NCBI GenBank assembly: GCA_011526565.1
Contig: WYBL01000145.1
Coordinates: 1-64,000 of the forward strand
Length of the DNA: 64,000 bases
Direction: 5' to 3'
DNA from: Acidobacteriota bacterium
GTDB taxonomy: Bacteria > Acidobacteriota > Vicinamibacteria > Fen-336
In this document: piece by piece, positions 1 to 7,747 of the stretch
Numbering within the stretch: the stretch's first letter is position 1
How the letters are laid out: every line of letters starts with the position of its first letter
Made by a program: the position numbers and the translations under genes
Notes under the pieces: model-generated
What the model was told of the DNA's origin: nothing
Seen by the model: only the letters and a program-made list of their open reading frames with translations
The model's database searches: none

Positions 1-126
1 AACGAGAATGCCCGGCCCTTCCAGTGGGTCAAGACCGCCGATCAGATCCTCGCCAGCATTGCCCGCTTCGCCACACGCACGAGCCAAGCACACCTTAGTC
101 AGCGAATCTCTGATACGGGAGACTAG
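1..126 (+). CDS. IS630-family transposase, C-terminal fragment (5' end outside window)
   Basis: The first forward frame is open from base 1 and ends in TAG at 124-126. It encodes 41 residues, including PFQWVKTADQILASIARF, which matches the characteristic C-terminus of IS630/Tc1-mariner transposases (PFxWTKTADxILxxIxRF). The DDE catalytic core would lie to the left, outside the window. The last 35 bases are less GC-rich than the surroundings and probably include the terminal inverted repeat. The stop overlaps the stop of the convergent TonB receptor gene. Recognition is by motif memory only. Whether the full element is intact cannot be seen. Confidence 0.72.
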   Translation, partial: NENARPFQWVKTADQILASIARFATRTSQAHLSQRISDTGD

Positions 127-2501
127 AACGCGATGCGGACGGAGAGCCGCACGTCGCGGCCCGGCAGCGGCGCCAGGTCCTTCAGGAACGAGACGTGGTT
201 GCGGCCCTCGGCGTCCGTCAGGTTGTGGCCGGCCAGGCGCAGGTCCCACACGGTCGCGCCGACGAAGAGCCGGTAGCCCAGCGACGCGTTCAGGAACACG
301 TAGCCGTCGGTCGGCAGCTCGTTGGCGGCGATCCGGCCCTGCTTCGCGGCGCCGCGCAGCTCGAGGAGCGCCGAGAGACGGTCGTCGTGGTAGTGCAGCC
401 CGGCACCGAACCGCATCGGCGGGATGCGCGGCAGCGCCGTGCCGGGGCCGGTCAGTTCCGCGCGCACGAAATCGCCGGAGAGCTCGAGGTCGAGGTGGCG
501 CGGCTCGGCGTGCAGCAGCTCGACGTGGGCCTCGAGCTCGGCCCCCCAGAAGCGGGCGTCGGCCTGTCGGTACTGGACGACCGCCAGCCCGTCCTCCCCC
601 TCGCCGGTGAAGTCCTCGTAGATGTAGTCGGAGAAGTCGTTGACGAAGACGTTGAGCTGGCCGTGCACGGGCCCCTCGATGCGGCGCAGCGAGAGGTCGA
701 GGCCGAGGCTCTTCTCCTTGCCGAGGTCGGGGTCGCCGACCTCGTAGGCGCGGGTCGCCACGTGGGGGCCATTCGAGAACAGCTCCTCGGCGTTGGGCAG
801 CTTCTCGGAGCGGGCCAGCGAGAGCCCGACGCCCCAGGCGCCGCGGGTCCAGCTCGCCCCCGCCGAGCCGCTGAGACCCGTGAACGATCGGGTCTCGGCG
901 CGGTCCTCGAGGGCGGCCTCGACGTCCTGCCCCTCGAGCCGGGCGCCGAAGTCGAAGCGCCAGGCGCCGCGGCTCACGGCCTCGTAGGCGAACAGCGCCC
1001 AGGTCGTCGTCTCGGTCGGCGGCGCGAAGGCCTCCGCGCCGATCGCGGCGAAGTCGCGGGTCGAGAACTGCGCGCCGAACGAGCCGGTCATCGCCCCGAT
1101 CGGCTTGTGCAACAGCTCGAGGCGGCCCTCGAACGAGTCGTTCTCGAACAGGGTGCCGACCTCGGCGCCTTCCAGCTCCTGGTGCTGGTAGTCCGCGAAC
1201 CCGGCCCGCAGCCGCGCCGCGCGGAAGGCGCCGAAGGGATCGGTCCACTCGCCGCGGAAGTCGAGCCGGCGCTGCTCGAGGTCGACCCGGACCGGCGCCT
1301 CCTCCTCCTCTCCCTCCCCGTGGTCCTCTCCTTCCTCCTCGTGCTCTTCGCCCTCGTGGTGCGCCTCGTGGGCGTGGCCGGGCACGCCGTAGAGCGAGTT
1401 GAGCCCGCTCGCGGCGAGGCCGAAGAAGCCGCGCCGCCCGACGAGCGAGAAGCCGAGCGAGCCGCCTTCGGTGTCGATCGCGCTGTTGGGCAGGGTGCCG
1501 AATGCCTCCTCGTCATCCTCGTGGGCCTCGCCTTCTTCGGCCTCGAGGTCGCGCAGGCGCTGCGACTCCGCCTCGCCCGGGATCTGGAGGTCGTTGGTGC
1601 GGCGCTTGTGGACGTCCGCGTGCCACGCGAAGAGGCCCGCGCCGCCCTTGAGGCCGAGCGCGCCGGAGCGGTCGTCGGCGGCCGAGCCGAGTTGCCCGGT
1701 GACGGTGCCGGAGACGGGCTTGGCCGCGGTCTCGTAGGGGATGCGGGAGTCGATCACGTTGACCACGCCGCCGATCGCGGACGAGCCGTACAACAAGGTC
1801 GCGGGCCCGCGCACGACCTCGATCTGGTCGGCGCTCTGCGGGTCCGCGCTCACCGCGTGGTCGGGGCTCGTGTTCGAGGCGTCGCCGGTGCCGACCCCCG
1901 AGTTGAGGACGCGGATGCGATCGCCGCCGAGGCCGCGGATCACCGGCCGGCTGGAACCGGGCCCGAAGTACGTGGAGTTCACCCCGGGCAACAGGGCGAC
2001 CGTCTCGCCGAGGCTGGGCTGCAGGCGCAGCGCGAGCTGGCTGTCGCCCAGCACGGTCACCGGCGCCGCCAGCTCGAACGCCGCGCGCGGGTCGGTCTGC
2101 GCGGAGACGACCACGAACTCCTGGTGGGTGGTGACGTCGAGGGTGAGGTCGGCGGTGGCCTCCGCGCCGCTCGCGATCTCGACCCGGCGCAGGTCGCGCC
2201 CCGAGCGGCGGCTCTCGGCTTCCAGCAGGTAGGTGCCGGGCGGGACGGCGTCGAACGCGTAGCGGCCGTCGGCGTCGGTCGTCGTCGAGCGCCGCAGGTC
2301 GACCAGCGACACGCGGGCGTCGGTGACCGGGCTGCCGTCGGCGGAGGTGACCCGGCCGACGAGGCGGCCGGGCGCCGGGCGAGTTGCCGCGGCGGCAGCA
2401 CTCTCGGCAGCGGGGGCCGGCGCCGGCTCTGCGGCAAGCGTGGGGAGACCGGCGGCGAAGAAGGCGAAGGCCGCGAGCGCGCGGCCGAAACGATTGTCCA
2501 C
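123..2501 (-). CDS. TonB-dependent outer-membrane receptor, zinc (ZnuD)-like
   Basis: This 792-residue protein has a signal peptide (about 1-24), a carboxypeptidase-regulatory-like beta domain (about 45-125), a TonB plug (about 140-255, with RGLGGDRIRVLN and the VEVVRGPATLLYGSSAIGG-type end read here as IEVVRGPATLLYGSSAIGG) and a 22-strand-type barrel ending in Phe. Two loops are extremely rich in Glu and His (about 319-333 and 375-401), as in zinc piracy receptors of the ZnuD type. It probably imports a divalent metal, most likely zinc, but specificity is inferred. A small Cys-rich membrane protein gene lies 139 bases upstream on the same strand. The gene stops at the edge of an IS630-type element. 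Confidence 0.88.
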   Translation of the reverse strand: MDNRFGRALAAFAFFAAGLPTLAAEPAPAPAAESAAAAATRPAPGRLVGRVTSADGSPVTDARVSLVDLRRSTTTDADGRYAFDAVPPGTYLLEAESRRSGRDLRRVEIASGAEATADLTLDVTTHQEFVVVSAQTDPRAAFELAAPVTVLGDSQLALRLQPSLGETVALLPGVNSTYFGPGSSRPVIRGLGGDRIRVLNSGVGTGDASNTSPDHAVSADPQSADQIEVVRGPATLLYGSSAIGGVVNVIDSRIPYETAAKPVSGTVTGQLGSAADDRSGALGLKGGAGLFAWHADVHKRRTNDLQIPGEAESQRLRDLEAEEGEAHEDDEEAFGTLPNSAIDTEGGSLGFSLVGRRGFFGLAASGLNSLYGVPGHAHEAHHEGEEHEEEGEDHGEGEEEEAPVRVDLEQRRLDFRGEWTDPFGAFRAARLRAGFADYQHQELEGAEVGTLFENDSFEGRLELLHKPIGAMTGSFGAQFSTRDFAAIGAEAFAPPTETTTWALFAYEAVSRGAWRFDFGARLEGQDVEAALEDRAETRSFTGLSGSAGASWTRGAWGVGLSLARSEKLPNAEELFSNGPHVATRAYEVGDPDLGKEKSLGLDLSLRRIEGPVHGQLNVFVNDFSDYIYEDFTGEGEDGLAVVQYRQADARFWGAELEAHVELLHAEPRHLDLELSGDFVRAELTGPGTALPRIPPMRFGAGLHYHDDRLSALLELRGAAKQGRIAANELPTDGYVFLNASLGYRLFVGATVWDLRLAGHNLTDAEGRNHVSFLKDLAPLPGRDVRLSVRIAF

Positions 2502-2599
2502 GGGATTTGTGCTCTTCTGCGGTCGAGAGAACGAAGGGATCGACCGGGCGCCGCCGACCGCGACAGGGGACCCGGAACCGAAAGACGAGATCGGGCCGC

Positions 2600-2620
2600 G
2601 GGCGCCTTGGGAAGGCGCCC
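2600..2620. repeat. Perfect 9-bp inverted repeat between small membrane gene and TonB receptor
   Basis: Arms GGGCGCCTT and AAGGCGCCC are separated by three bases. The repeat sits in the 139-base leader between the small Cys-rich gene and the receptor gene. In the leftward transcript it would form a strong hairpin, but it is not followed by a T run, so it is not a standard intrinsic terminator. It could be an attenuator, an RNA-stability element or an operator. Confidence 0.45.
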
Positions 2621-2640
2621 ACCGGACCAGGAAAACGCGA

Positions 2641-2937
2641 CTAGGCCTGGTCGGGGACGGGCGGCGCGCGCGCGGGGAGCGCGGCGCGGGGACGGCGGAT
2701 CTCGCGGGCCGGCGGCTCGACGGCCGGCGCGACGACGGGCGTGAAGAGCGCAGGGACGGGTGCGGCGACCGCCAGCGTGGGCGTCGCGCCCAGCGCGTGC
2801 CGGCAGGTGACGCAGTGGAGGCCGGCCGGGCAGCTCTCCTCGGCGTGGGGCATGAACACCAGCGCGCTCAGCGCCAGCGTGCACACGAGCAGCGTCAGCG
2901 CGACGACGACGAGCTGGCGCCTTCCACGCGGGATCAT
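2641..2937 (-). CDS. Small Cys/His-containing single-pass membrane protein, unknown function
   Basis: The 98-residue product has one transmembrane segment (about 9-30) followed by a short exported region carrying C-P-A-G-L-H-C-V-T-C-R-H, a plausible metal-binding cluster, and then a Pro/Ala-rich tail. It is transcribed leftward, just ahead of the zinc-type TonB receptor, and is divergent from the phosphatase gene with a 74-base gap. Context suggests a role in metal sensing or periplasmic binding linked to the receptor, but I do not recognise a named family with certainty (DUF2946-like proteins look similar). Function is inference. Confidence 0.6.
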   Translation of the reverse strand: MIPRGRRQLVVVALTLLVCTLALSALVFMPHAEESCPAGLHCVTCRHALGATPTLAVAAPVPALFTPVVAPAVEPPAREIRRPRAALPARAPPVPDQA

Positions 2938-3011
2938 CGTATTCAGGGTAACGGCGCCCGGCGCGACGCGTCAAGCGAGCCGGTGTAAGGTCAAAGGGAC
3001 AGGAGCGACCG

Positions 3012-4421
3012 ATGGCTGACATCAGGAAGGCGTCGAGGGCGGCGTTGCTGGCGGCGGCGATCGCGGCGATCGCCCTGGCCGTCGTCGTCGAACCCCCGGT
3101 GCGGGCCGCCGGTGTGGCCCCGCACGCCCGCGCGGCCGTGCACTCCGGGCCGATGCTGGGCCCGCTCGACTACCGCGAGGCCACGATCTGGCTGCAGACG
3201 ACGCGCGAGGCGCGGGTCGAGCTCCGCTTCTGGCCCGAGGCGGACGTGCGCCCGAAGACGCCGCCCTCGCGGCTGTTGCAGGCGACTGCGGCGGGCGATC
3301 ACATCGCGCTGTTCACGATCGCCGGCCTCGAGCCCGGCACCCGCTACCGCTACGAGCTGAGCATCGACGGCACTTCGCTGCGCACCCCGGAGCCGCTGAC
3401 GTTCCGCACCCGCGACCTGTGGGAGTGGCGCACGGACCCGCCGGCCTTCAGCGTGATGATGGGTTCCTGCCTCTACGTCAACGACCCGCCCTACGACCGC
3501 CCCGGCACGCCCTTCGGCAGCGACTTCGAGATCCTCGACGCGATGGCGAAGCAGCAGCCGGAGGCGATGCTCTGGCTGGGCGACAACATCTACCTGCGCG
3601 AGGTCGACTGGAACACGCGGGCCGGCATCCGCTACCGCTGGCGCCACGCCCGCGGGTTGCCGGCGCTGCAGCCGTTGCTGCGCGCCACCCAGCACTGGGG
3701 CACGTGGGACGACCACGACTACGGCCCCAACGACTCCGACGCCTCGTACCCGCTGAAAGGCGAGGCGCTCTCGGCGTTCGCCGACTACTTCCCGGCGCCC
3801 TCGCGCGGCCTGCCCGGCACGCCCGGCGTGTTCACCCGCCACTCGTGGGGCGACGTCGAGTTCTACCTGACCGACGGCCGCTACCACCGCAAGCCGCAGC
3901 GCTGGACTGACGGCCCCGACAAGGCCTACCTCGGCCGCCCCCAGCTCGAGTGGTTGAAGGAGGCGCTGCTCTCCTCGCGCGCGACGTTCAAGGTGATCGC
4001 GTTCGGCTCCCAGGCGCTCAACCCGCTCAACCGCAACGAGGTGTTCGCCGGCTATCCCGAGTACCAGGAGCTGGTCGGCTGGATCGTGCAGCGGAGGATC
4101 GAGGGCGTCGTGTTCGTCAGCGGCGACATCCACCGCACGGAGTTGCTGAAGGTCGTGCCGGAGGGCGGCTACCCGCTCTACGACTACACGTCCTCTTCGC
4201 TGACCGCCGGCCTCTACCCGCGGCGGCCGAACACGCCGGAGTACGACCACCCGAACCGGGTGCCGGGCACGGCGCTCGACGAGCACAACTTCGGCGTGCT
4301 GCGCTTCGAGGGCCCGCGCCGCGAGCGCAAGCTGATCCTGCGTGCCCACGACAAGACCGGCGCCCTGCGCTGGGAACACGTGATCCCGCGCTCGGAGCTC
4401 GCCTTTCCGAAGCAGCCGTAG
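3012..4421 (+). CDS. PhoD-like alkaline phosphatase/phosphodiesterase family protein
   Basis: This 469-residue protein has an N-terminal hydrophobic export segment (about 8-33), a short beta-sandwich N-domain (about 45-130, with LEPGTRYRYEL typical of PhoD N-domains) and a calcineurin-type catalytic domain. Metal-ligand motifs visible include GSC(L), WLGDNIYL, WDDHDYGPNDS, SGDIHRTE and YDYTSSSLTAG. Family members are secreted Ca/Fe-dependent phosphomono- or diesterases. An AGGAG-like ribosome site lies about 7 bases before the ATG. The gene is monocistronic, with divergent and convergent neighbours (16-base gap to the exporter stop). PhoD-family membership is firm; the symbol is not assigned because the substrate is unknown. 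Confidence 0.9.
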   Translation: MADIRKASRAALLAAAIAAIALAVVVEPPVRAAGVAPHARAAVHSGPMLGPLDYREATIWLQTTREARVELRFWPEADVRPKTPPSRLLQATAAGDHIALFTIAGLEPGTRYRYELSIDGTSLRTPEPLTFRTRDLWEWRTDPPAFSVMMGSCLYVNDPPYDRPGTPFGSDFEILDAMAKQQPEAMLWLGDNIYLREVDWNTRAGIRYRWRHARGLPALQPLLRATQHWGTWDDHDYGPNDSDASYPLKGEALSAFADYFPAPSRGLPGTPGVFTRHSWGDVEFYLTDGRYHRKPQRWTDGPDKAYLGRPQLEWLKEALLSSRATFKVIAFGSQALNPLNRNEVFAGYPEYQELVGWIVQRRIEGVVFVSGDIHRTELLKVVPEGGYPLYDYTSSSLTAGLYPRRPNTPEYDHPNRVPGTALDEHNFGVLRFEGPRRERKLILRAHDKTGALRWEHVIPRSELAFPKQP

Positions 4422-4437
4422 GCCCCGGGACCGCGCT

Positions 4438-5364
4438 TCAGGCGCGGCCGTGGTCGCAGGGGTGGATCTCGACGTTGACGTGGTGCAGCGCGAGGTCCGC
4501 GGGCAGCAGCGCGCGGTAGGCGTCGGGCGTGCGCGGCGCGTCGCTGACGATGGCGATCACGGCCGCGTAGCCGTCCGGCGCCACCCGCCACACGTGCAGG
4601 TCGGCGACGCGGTCGGGGCTGCCGTGCTCGATCGCCTCGCGGATGCGCGCGCAGACCGGCTCGGGCGCGGAGCGATCGAGCAGCACGGCCGCGCTGTCGC
4701 GCACGAGTCCGGCCGACCAGCGCACGATCACGACCGCGCCGAGCAGCCCCGCCAGCGCGTCGAGCCAGGTCCAGCCGAAGGCGCGGCCCGCGCCGAGTGC
4801 CGCGATCGCCAGCACGGAGGTGAAGGCGTCGGCCAGCACGTGCAGGCGCGCGGAGCGCAGGTTGTGGTCCTCGTGGCCCTCGTGCGGATGCTCGTGCAGC
4901 ATCATCGCGCTGACCAGGTTCACGACCAGGCCGACCACGGCGACGACCAGGGCTGCAGTCCACGCGACCGGCTCGGGCCGCAGCAGCCGCTGCACGCCTT
5001 CCGCTCCCATCCCCAGCGCGAACAGCCCGAGCAGCAGCGCCGACGCGAAGCCGGACAGCGCGCCGACCTTGCCGGTGCCGAAGCTGAAGCTGCGGTCCAG
5101 GGCGTGGCGTCGCGCGTAGGCGTAGGCCCAGGCCGTCAGCGACAGCGCCGCCACGTGCGAGCCCATGTGCAGGCCGTCGGCGAGCAGCGCCAGCGACCCC
5201 GACCACAATCCGGCGACGATCTCGACGACCATGGTGACGAGGGTCAGCGCGATCACGCCGCGGGTGCGGCGCTCGGCGCCTTTCGCCGCGTCGTGGCCCC
5301 AGGCGTGGTCGTGGGCGAGCCGCGCGAGGCAGGCCTCGTGCGGCTCGGGAGCGGGCGCGCCCAT
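4438..5364 (-). CDS. dmeF: CDF cation efflux transporter, DmeF-like (Co/Ni/Zn export)
   Basis: This is a 308-residue cation diffusion facilitator with an N-terminal His-rich tag (HDHAWGHD), about six membrane segments, the first metal site in ALLADGLHMGSH and the second in HVLADAFTS, a His-rich loop between TM4 and TM5 (LHEHPHEGHEDH), and a cytoplasmic C-terminal domain ending in HPCDHG. The N-terminal HDH motif and the DGLHMGSH form are those of the DmeF subgroup, which exports cobalt or nickel. The ATG at 5364 lies two bases after the stop of the upstream M28 peptidase gene, so the two form an operon. Exact metal preference is inferred. Confidence 0.88.
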   Translation of the reverse strand: MGAPAPEPHEACLARLAHDHAWGHDAAKGAERRTRGVIALTLVTMVVEIVAGLWSGSLALLADGLHMGSHVAALSLTAWAYAYARRHALDRSFSFGTGKVGALSGFASALLLGLFALGMGAEGVQRLLRPEPVAWTAALVVAVVGLVVNLVSAMMLHEHPHEGHEDHNLRSARLHVLADAFTSVLAIAALGAGRAFGWTWLDALAGLLGAVVIVRWSAGLVRDSAAVLLDRSAPEPVCARIREAIEHGSPDRVADLHVWRVAPDGYAAVIAIVSDAPRTPDAYRALLPADLALHHVNVEIHPCDHGRA

Positions 5365-5366
5365 GC

Positions 5367-6710
5367 TCAGGGCAGGTCCGCCACCAGGTACGACATCACC
5401 GCCAGCGCCGCCGTGCAGGCCGCGAACTCCTTCGGGTCGAGCGCCTCCAGCGTGTCGGCCGGGGTGTGGTGGTAGAGGAAGTACTTCGACCCGTCGACCG
5501 ACAGGCCCATGGTCGGCGCCCCGGTGGCCCGCGCGAAGGGTCCGATGTCGGCGCCGCCGCCGCTGGCGCCGATCTCCGTGGCGCCGATCGGGGACAGCAG
5601 CGAGGCGATCGCCCGCGCCTGCGCGCGCAGCTCGTCGGGCCCGGTGAGGCCGAAGCCCTTCGGCGCGAAGACTCCCGAGTCCGACTCGATCAGCAGCGCG
5701 TGTTTCTCGTCCTTGTGTGCGTCGCGGTAGGCGTTGCCGCCGCGCAGGCCGTTCTCCTCGTTGGTGAACAGCACCACCCGCAGCGTGCGCCGTGGTTGCA
5801 GGCCGAGGGACTTCACCAGCCGCACGGCCTCCCATGCGGCCACGCTGCCGCCGCCGTCGTCCATCGCGCCGGTGCCCACGTCCCACGAGTCGTAGTGACC
5901 GGAGACGACGACGACCTCCTCGGGCTTCTCGCGGCCGCGGATCTCGGCGACCAGGTTGGCCGATGGAGCGTCGGCCTCGTAGCGGGCCTCCAGCTTCAGC
6001 CGAACCCGCGGCTTCTGCCCGCGCGCGGCCATCCGCGCCAGGCGGTTGGCGTCTTCGAGCGGGATCGCCGCCGCGGGGATCTGCGGCTGCGCCTCGTCGT
6101 AGCGGAGCTGGCCGGTGTGCGGCGTGCGCAGCCCGGGCAGGCCGACCGAGCGCAGCAGCATCGCCACCGCGCCGTGCTGCGCGGCCCACGAGGCGCCGGC
6201 ACCGCGGTAGCGCACCGTCTCGCCGTAGTTCGTGAACGGAACGTCGAAGAGCACCACCCGGCCGCGGGCCTCTGCCGCGCGCGCGTCGAGTTCCTCGCGG
6301 CTCTTCACGACCAGGACCTCGGCCTCGACTCCTTCCGCTGGCGTGGCGACGGTGCCGCCGAGGCCGAGCACGACGAGCGGACTCGGGAACGGGGCGCTCA
6401 GCTCCAGGCTCTCGTGGCCGCGCACCCAGCGCGGCACGCTGACCGGCTCCAGCCGCACGTTCTCGAGGCCGTCCCGCTTCATCTCGCCGGCAGCCCAGGC
6501 CAAGGCCGCCTCCAGCGCGGGGGTGCCGGACAGCCGCGCCCCGTACGTGTCGGTGACGAAGGCCAGGCGCTCCCAGCCGGTCGCGTCGCCCAGCGCCGCA
6601 TCCAGGAGGCGTTGCGCGGTGGCGCGCTGTGCGGGGCTGGGCTCGAGAGCGGTGGCGGCCGGACTCGGAACGGCCAGGGCGAGGGCGATCAAGACGCTGC
6701 GGCAGGACAA
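5367..6710 (-). CDS. M28-family zinc peptidase (carboxypeptidase Q/aminopeptidase-like), exported
   Basis: The 447-residue product begins with a signal peptide (about 1-22), followed by a PA-like insert (about 120-250) and the M28 catalytic fold. Zinc ligands and catalytic residues are visible in SGHYDSWDVG, GAMDDGGG, FTNEENGLRGG, LIESDSGV and YHHTPADT. The overall length and domain order resemble plasma glutamate carboxypeptidase (CPQ). It probably cleaves dipeptides or N-terminal residues outside the cytoplasm. It is first in a two-gene operon with the DmeF-like exporter and is divergent from the rhodanese gene. Confidence 0.88.
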   Translation of the reverse strand: MSCRSVLIALALAVPSPAATALEPSPAQRATAQRLLDAALGDATGWERLAFVTDTYGARLSGTPALEAALAWAAGEMKRDGLENVRLEPVSVPRWVRGHESLELSAPFPSPLVVLGLGGTVATPAEGVEAEVLVVKSREELDARAAEARGRVVLFDVPFTNYGETVRYRGAGASWAAQHGAVAMLLRSVGLPGLRTPHTGQLRYDEAQPQIPAAAIPLEDANRLARMAARGQKPRVRLKLEARYEADAPSANLVAEIRGREKPEEVVVVSGHYDSWDVGTGAMDDGGGSVAAWEAVRLVKSLGLQPRRTLRVVLFTNEENGLRGGNAYRDAHKDEKHALLIESDSGVFAPKGFGLTGPDELRAQARAIASLLSPIGATEIGASGGGADIGPFARATGAPTMGLSVDGSKYFLYHHTPADTLEALDPKEFAACTAALAVMSYLVADLP

Positions 6711-6759
6711 GGGCAGGACCTCCAGGTGGCTTCAATCTTAGTGCGGTACGATCGATCGC

Positions 6760-7147
6760 ATGAACCTGAGGACCCTGCTGACGATCGCGGCGACGTTCGC
6801 CGCCCCGGCCTTCGCGGCCGAGCCGCCGCGGATGACCGCCGAAGAACTGAAGCCCAAGGTCGAGGCCGGCGACGCCGTGCTGCTCGACGTGCGTTCCGCC
6901 GCGGCCTTCGCCACGGAGCACGCGAAAGGCGCGATCCACGTCCCGCTGGATGCGCTGGAGGCGCGGCTCGGCGAACTGCCGAAGAACACGCTGATCGCCG
7001 CCTACTGCACCCTGACCCTCCGAGGGCACCAGCGCCCGTGCGGCGCGGATTCTGCTCGAGAAGGGGTTCCCGCGGGCGGTCGCCCTCAAGGGCGGGCTGT
7101 CGGCGTGGCAGAAGGCGGGCGGCGCCCTCGTGACGGGGGCGAAGTAG
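6760..7147 (+). CDS. Rhodanese-like protein, frame broken at a C run; candidate selenoprotein
   Basis: The start at 6760 encodes a signal peptide (about 1-20) and a rhodanese domain through AAYCT (Cys83), then leaves frame. The rest of the domain continues in the next frame as SEGTSARAARILLEKGF to a TAG at 7145-7147. Removing one C from the run at 7010-7012 restores the reading and yields Y-C-T-[TGA]-P-S-E-G-T-S, where related rhodaneses have Y-C-(S/T)-C-P-(N/S)-E. TGA therefore occupies the second Cys position. A selA gene elsewhere in the window makes Sec decoding plausible. Alternatives are a pseudogene or a sequence error plus substitution. It would be a periplasmic sulfurtransferase or redox protein. 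Confidence 0.7.
7032..7046 (+). promoter_or_regulatory. Possible bacterial SECIS-like hairpin after the rhodanese TGA
   Basis: A 5-bp stem (GCGCC with GGCGC) with loop CGTGC begins 16 bases after the in-frame TGA at 7013-7015. The distance and the GT-containing small loop fit the loose bacterial SECIS consensus. Hairpins are common in DNA this GC-rich, so this is weak evidence on its own. Confidence 0.25.
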
Positions 7148-7153
7148 CCTCCG

Positions 7154-7720
7154 TCAGCAGGCGGCGCCGGAGCAGCGGCTCTCCAGCAGCTTCGACACCC
7201 GTTCCGTGGTCTTGCCCGGCTGCAGGCCGAGCTTCTGCCCGCGGGCGATCGCGGTGGCCGCGTCGGCCCCGCGCCGCGCCTCGATCAGCGCCAACAGCGC
7301 GCCGACCCGATTCGACGAACTGCAGTGCAGCAGCGTGGGCTCGGTCGCGGACTCCGCGAGCGCCGCGGCCAGTCGCTCCGCGGCGTCCCAGTCGAGGGTT
7401 TCCGCCGTCACCGGGATCGAGACGTAGCGCAACCCCGCCGCGGAGCGCAGCACCTCCTCCTCGGCGGCGACGCCCGGCTCCGACGACGGGCGCAGGTTGA
7501 TCACGGTGCGGAAGCCCCACTCGGCAAGGCGGCAGACCGCCTCCGGGCTGGGCTGGCCGCCGATCGCCAGCGTGGGCGACAGCCGCTGATAGGCAGGGAT
7601 CAGCTCTTTCGCCAGGCTCTCCGGCGGGCTGGCGACCGTCGCCTGCTCCGCGGCGGCCGGCGACTCGGCGACAGCCGGGGCTGGCGCCTGAAGCACGAGT
7701 GCGAGCACGAGCCAGTTCAA
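7154..7720 (-). CDS. DUF442/beta-lactamase-hydrolase-like dual-specificity phosphatase, exported
   Basis: This 188-residue protein has an N-terminal export signal (about 1-18). The phosphatase domain shows the family opening LSPTLAIGGQPSPE, the segment WGFRTVINLRP and the P-loop HCSSSNRVG (Cys133, Arg138), a complete C-x5-R cysteine-phosphatase signature. Relatives include the DUF442 domains fused to sulfide- or persulfide-metabolism enzymes. Its convergent neighbour six bases away is a rhodanese-like gene, so a sulfur or redox connection is possible but inferred. The C-terminus has three further Cys near the end (SRCSGAAC counts two). Confidence 0.82.
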   Translation of the reverse strand: MNWLVLALVLQAPAPAVAESPAAAEQATVASPPESLAKELIPAYQRLSPTLAIGGQPSPEAVCRLAEWGFRTVINLRPSSEPGVAAEEEVLRSAAGLRYVSIPVTAETLDWDAAERLAAALAESATEPTLLHCSSSNRVGALLALIEARRGADAATAIARGQKLGLQPGKTTERVSKLLESRCSGAAC

Positions 7721-7747
7721 GTCGCGACCTCCTCCGTCGAACGGCCG

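Noticed and set aside
195..2744. An 849-codon forward open frame
   Set aside because: It is antisense to the TonB receptor; its composition is non-protein-like (Ala/Gly/Arg/Val runs).
2991..4379. A 462-codon reverse frame opposite the phosphatase
   Set aside because: PhoD motifs on the other strand are decisive, and no family motif appears in this frame.
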